64,000 nt of DNA from Toxotes chatareus (taxonomy: Eukaryota > Chordata > Actinopteri > Toxotidae), in assembly GCA_016801885.1 (NCBI GenBank), contig CM028884.1, positions 21,624,864 to 21,688,863 of the forward strand, in the 5' to 3' direction. The translations under genes were made by a program, and so were the position numbers. Positions 60,201-64,000 of the stretch are shown here, piece by piece. Positions within the stretch are counted from its first letter, which is position 1. Each line of letters begins with the position of its first letter. A model generated the notes under the pieces. That model ran no database searches. It was not told the DNA's origin and was given only the letters and a program-made list of their open reading frames with translations.

Positions 60201-61609
60201 GTGAATTGTCACGTCATGTAATCTGTTGATCTGTGTACATGGACGTGAGTGTTTTTCTGACACTCAGCAGTTAAAAGAACTCTTTTAACTGTTCTAGGAA
60301 CTATGTCCATATTTGTAAATAGATGACTTTCCATCAAGTGTTTTTGTTTTAGTCAGGTTCAGCTTTGCTGTTTGAATACAGCCACCACAAGGGTAAAAGG
60401 GGTAAATCTTATTGAACTCTCTCTAATTTCTTCCCATTCTGAGGATTGTTCTCTCTTGATACTATTTTTTTCTGCGACACTGGAAAAGCAATCTCAGTAC
60501 CTTCTCTAATGGATATTTCTCTTAATTTACCTGTTAACTTTATTGCCACAGAGATGTTTTTTTTCCCCATTTTCCTTAAGCAATAATGATTCAAAATTTA
60601 AGACCACGGGAGGCAGCAGTGATGATTACTGGTGAAATATTTAGGCAATGAAGATAGTTCTGGTACCTTCATATGTGCTTTTATCTTAAACAGTAATAAA
60701 ATAGCTTTGGTGATAATGTTATTATGTCAAGTTATAATTCAATCAGCTGTAAATCTGTCATATTCCTATCAAATTATATCTTATTTATCAATCTCATACC
60801 ACAAAGTGATTATCTGCATCAGATTACAACTGGCCAGAGTGTGCTGTGTATTATCTATGGAAACAAACAGCAAGCTATGGTTTGGTGTGTTTGTTATGGA
60901 TAAGGACGTTGGAGTGTTACTGCTGTCACCACATTTTATTTCAGTTTATATGAATTTCAAACCTGTTCCTCTGCTCATTTGAATTGACCTTATTCCTCTC
61001 ACACACACATGCACACACACAGTATGCTTGTGATTAAGGGTGTCCGGGCCTGTCATTAGATTGGGCCGTGTGGGGAAATTATGTCTCAGTAGACCTCCTG
61101 CAAAAGGCAGAGCAAGAGTTAAGACATTAATAGGCAGAGAAAAGCCATACAGCATCACTGTCTACCTCTGTGCTAGGACTGGCAAGATCAAAGGCTGACT
61201 CTGAGAGAGAGGAGGAGGGTAGAGAAAGACAGCCAAATACATAGGCACAGAGGAAGGCAGAGAAAAAGTCATCCACCGACAAGGAGACAGAGAGAATAGC
61301 AAGTTCTGAAAGCACAGAAGGGACAGGGAGGCAGGTAAAGAAAAAATCGACAGGGAGGATAAATAGAAGACATTTCCCTTCTGCCACCTGCCTTGTTGCT
61401 GACTTCAGATTATGCGCCGCATTGGCCTCAGTGTCACCTTCTTTATGGCTCGTGAAACCCTTGTAACAAGCCGGGCGTTGCACTTGTCTGGTCAGCACAC
61501 TGACTAAGTGAGTCATGCTAATTGGAAAAAAGCCTGCAGTAAACATGTTTTCATCGAGGAATGGTGCTACACCCACTATGTACCAATGACTAATTTTTTA
61601 GCCACAGCA

Positions 61610-61800
61610 TGGCTCAATAGATGACAATGACAGTCTGGGGGTTGGTCAGCCAGTCCACCACTTTGGTCCAGACAGAAATATCTCAGTAACTATTGGATAG
61701 ATTGCCATGCAAATTTCTACAGAGATTCGTGTCATGCACAGGAGAAATCCTAATGATTTTGGTGATCCTCTGACTTTTCATCAAGTGCCACCGTCAGGAC
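61610..61800 (+). repeat. Fish interspersed repeat (CCACTTTGGTCCA type), second copy
   Basis: CCACCACTTTGGTCCAGACA, GAAATATCTCAGTAACTATT, GGATAGATTGCCATGCAAAT, ATCCTAATGATTTTGGTGAT and CAAGTGCCACCGTCA match the unit at 55880 in order and orientation. Confidence 0.6.
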
Positions 61801-64000
61801 AATATTTCAGTTTGTTCAATAAGTTGGGTTTTGACCAAATGCCTATCAGATATCCCTATCAGCTGCAGCTTTACTCTGTATTTAGTGCTAATTACCAAAT
61901 GTTAGCATGCCTACATACTAAAGAAAGAAAGTGAACACAGTAAACATTGGGCTTGCATAACATCAGTCTGTTAATATGATGTTTTGTGTTTCAGATGAAA
62001 CCTTTTGGAAAGACTACAGCAAGAAATGTTCACATCTTTTTGTAAGAAAAGAAAAGAAAAGAAACCAAACCAAACCAAACCTGCATCACTGTAACAGATA
62101 AAGTAGCCAAAGTAGGACAATCAGTTTATTAATGTAGTAACTTTTCAGTGTAACTTTAAAAGGCAAACTGCCCAAATTTGATGAAAATAGAAACAGAGGG
62201 TGTGAAAAAAAACTGAGAGGAGAGAGATGGTATCTTGCAATACTTTATAGCTGCACACATTCCACTTTGACTAGCGGAATATGAATAATAAATATATTAT
62301 ATATAAGTGCTTGCATAAAACGTGATGAATAGACAATTGAATATCTCATCTAAGGATTTTAAAAGTAGGCTCCATGAGGGCGCCATTATTCCAGAATTAC
62401 ACCAAGCAACTCTGCAAATATGCTCTTCATTTCACAAAGTGTCACCCATTTAACCTCCCCTGCTAATGTTTTTATGATCTTCACATGAAATTGGTATGAA
62501 ATGACTGGTACAAAATCTATCAGTTTTAATCAGCCCCTTCGTACCTCCTCCCTCTGACATCCAGTCCCCCTTTTTTATCCTTTGGGTGAAAAAAATCTAT
62601 TATTCATGCTTCTCCTTCTCTCAGGGAGTGTCCACTTCAACAAGGTTTGAAGTCTGGAAGTCTAACAGAAGTGAAGTAAAAATTGAGATGAGGCAACTCT
62701 ATCTGGGTACACCTTTACTGGATGAACATTTTATTCTCGTGTGTATTGCAGGGTTCCATGCTGGGGTCAAATAAGTGTTAACACAGGGATTCAGTGTATA
62801 TGATCCTTTAGGTAGGATCAAATACACATGAACTGCAGCTGTGGATCTGGTTAACATGAGAAGTGTTAGAATAAGCGAGAGATTTTCTAAAATGATGATA
62901 AATCGATAATGAAGCATGGGGTCCCCTGAAGTTGAGCCAAACCTGCAGTGGTCCAGGCACAGACTGGTTAATTATCACATGTAAAGAAGCAGAATCAAGT
63001 ATTGCAAGAAAATTAGCACTTTCCATTCCTTCCATATCTGTTTAATATTTTGTTATGGCTGGTAAATAGAACTACATTCATCTGGAGTTATTTTTAGGTC
63101 TTTGGGTTAAGTCCATGCCAAGTCTCTAGTCAGGTTTTTCTGACCAGCTCAGGGCTTTAAGCAAACTACAAGTCAAGCTGCAAGTCTCTCAGGTTTTAGA
63201 ATACTAATAGTGAGAATACTACGATGTGAACATTTTACTTTCAAATCATGAATATTGTTTTTAAATTGTTGTGTCCTTTCAATACAAATACCCCCAAATC
63301 AAAACTGGACTGGATGGTGCTGTACACCTGTCTGGCAGTGTCTTATTTATTTGTTATTGCCCCTAAACAGAGTCAAAACTTGAGTATTGAATCTTTTTAC
63401 TTTCAGGCTACATCATGTCTAGGGAGTTATTACAGCAGTCAAGTCCCAGTCCAATTTCTTTGACAGAAATCTGACTGAAGTGTGCAGCTCTGCAGGTCTA
63501 TCACAGGGATCCTAACCTGGCAATCCATGGTAGATTAAATAAATGTATGTATATTTATTTTCATTCTGTGGAAAAGCGCAGCATAATAGAATTTTCCTTT
63601 GCAAACAAACTTAATATATTTCATATGACTATTTTGGGCTTGTAATGAGATACAGTATTTAATGACAGGGTAAAAAATACAGAAATTCTGCTATACACTT
63701 TTTTTAAAACCCTTTTCATAGGCATTGTGTTTTTCTTTTGTAATATTGATTGAATACTGATTGATTTTAATTGTTCCTTTTGCTGTTCTCTGTCTGTAGC
63801 CAGACACAGGGTCACAAGACTGGTGGAGCACTCAGTATTATAAACTCAAATCCTAGATTGACATAATTCATGCCCTCTTTTACTACTGCCAACTGTTCAA
63901 AGTTGCATTTCATTTGGGGAAAAATGATGACTTTATATTTAAAACTGAAAAGATCTGGTAGTTTCCTCTCAAATCTCATTTCACTGCAAGACTGTCCAAG

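Larger units (their letters stand above)
55850..64000. other. Right part of window, no gene recognised
   Basis: AT-rich sequence with two copies of one repeat family (55880-56200, 61610-61800), a retroposon-like 3' end (57225-57290) and a 20-base T run (59935-59954). Open frames at 58031-58351, 60632-60982 and 61127-61576 show no recognisable domain, and no splice-consistent exon set was seen. Confidence 0.6.

Noticed and set aside
61127..61576. 149-codon minus-strand open frame
   Set aside because: Biased Ser/Leu composition, no recognisable motif and no splice partners.

Overview
The window is vertebrate nuclear DNA, most likely from a ray-finned (probably percomorph) fish. It is AT-rich, with long CA, GATA and CT microsatellites, several interspersed repeats of the kind common in teleosts, and one large spliced gene. 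No prokaryotic, organellar or viral gene organisation is seen.

The only gene I can support is an Eph receptor tyrosine kinase on the minus strand, from the start codon at 47023 to the left edge of the window. I read 18 coding exons with GT..AG introns and continuous phase: 2,702 coding bases, 900 complete codons. In order they encode a signal peptide, the ephrin-binding domain, a cysteine-rich region, two fibronectin III domains, one transmembrane helix, a juxtamembrane segment with two tyrosines, and an intact kinase domain. The SAM domain and C-terminus lie beyond position 1. Residue matches in the ephrin-binding, FN3, juxtamembrane and kinase regions fit EphA6 best (epha6). This is from memory of the family, not from a search.

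Layout. 1-2.3 kb: kinase and juxtamembrane exons. 5.5-9.2 kb: juxtamembrane, transmembrane and FN3-2 exons. 18.9-20.4 kb: FN3-1 and Cys-rich exons. 30.0-31.6 kb: ephrin-binding domain. 39.8 kb: exon 2. 46.9-47.0 kb: exon 1. About 47.0-47.7 kb: CpG-containing putative 5' UTR/promoter. 47.7-64 kb: upstream DNA with repeats and no recognisable exon.

The most unusual feature is the ephrin-binding region. Where Eph genes normally have one exon 3 of about 660 bp, this gene has four exons separated by three phase-0 introns. Two of those introns (105 and 114 bp) are multiples of three and have no in-frame stop, so splicing and retention would both keep the frame. Other points of note are a CpG-rich, ETS/CRE/TCTCGCGA-bearing block inside intron 4 that looks like a promoter, a hAT-like element with 8-bp target duplications, a second inverted-repeat element with matching 6-bp flanks, and a degraded LINE that still shows its FADD motif.
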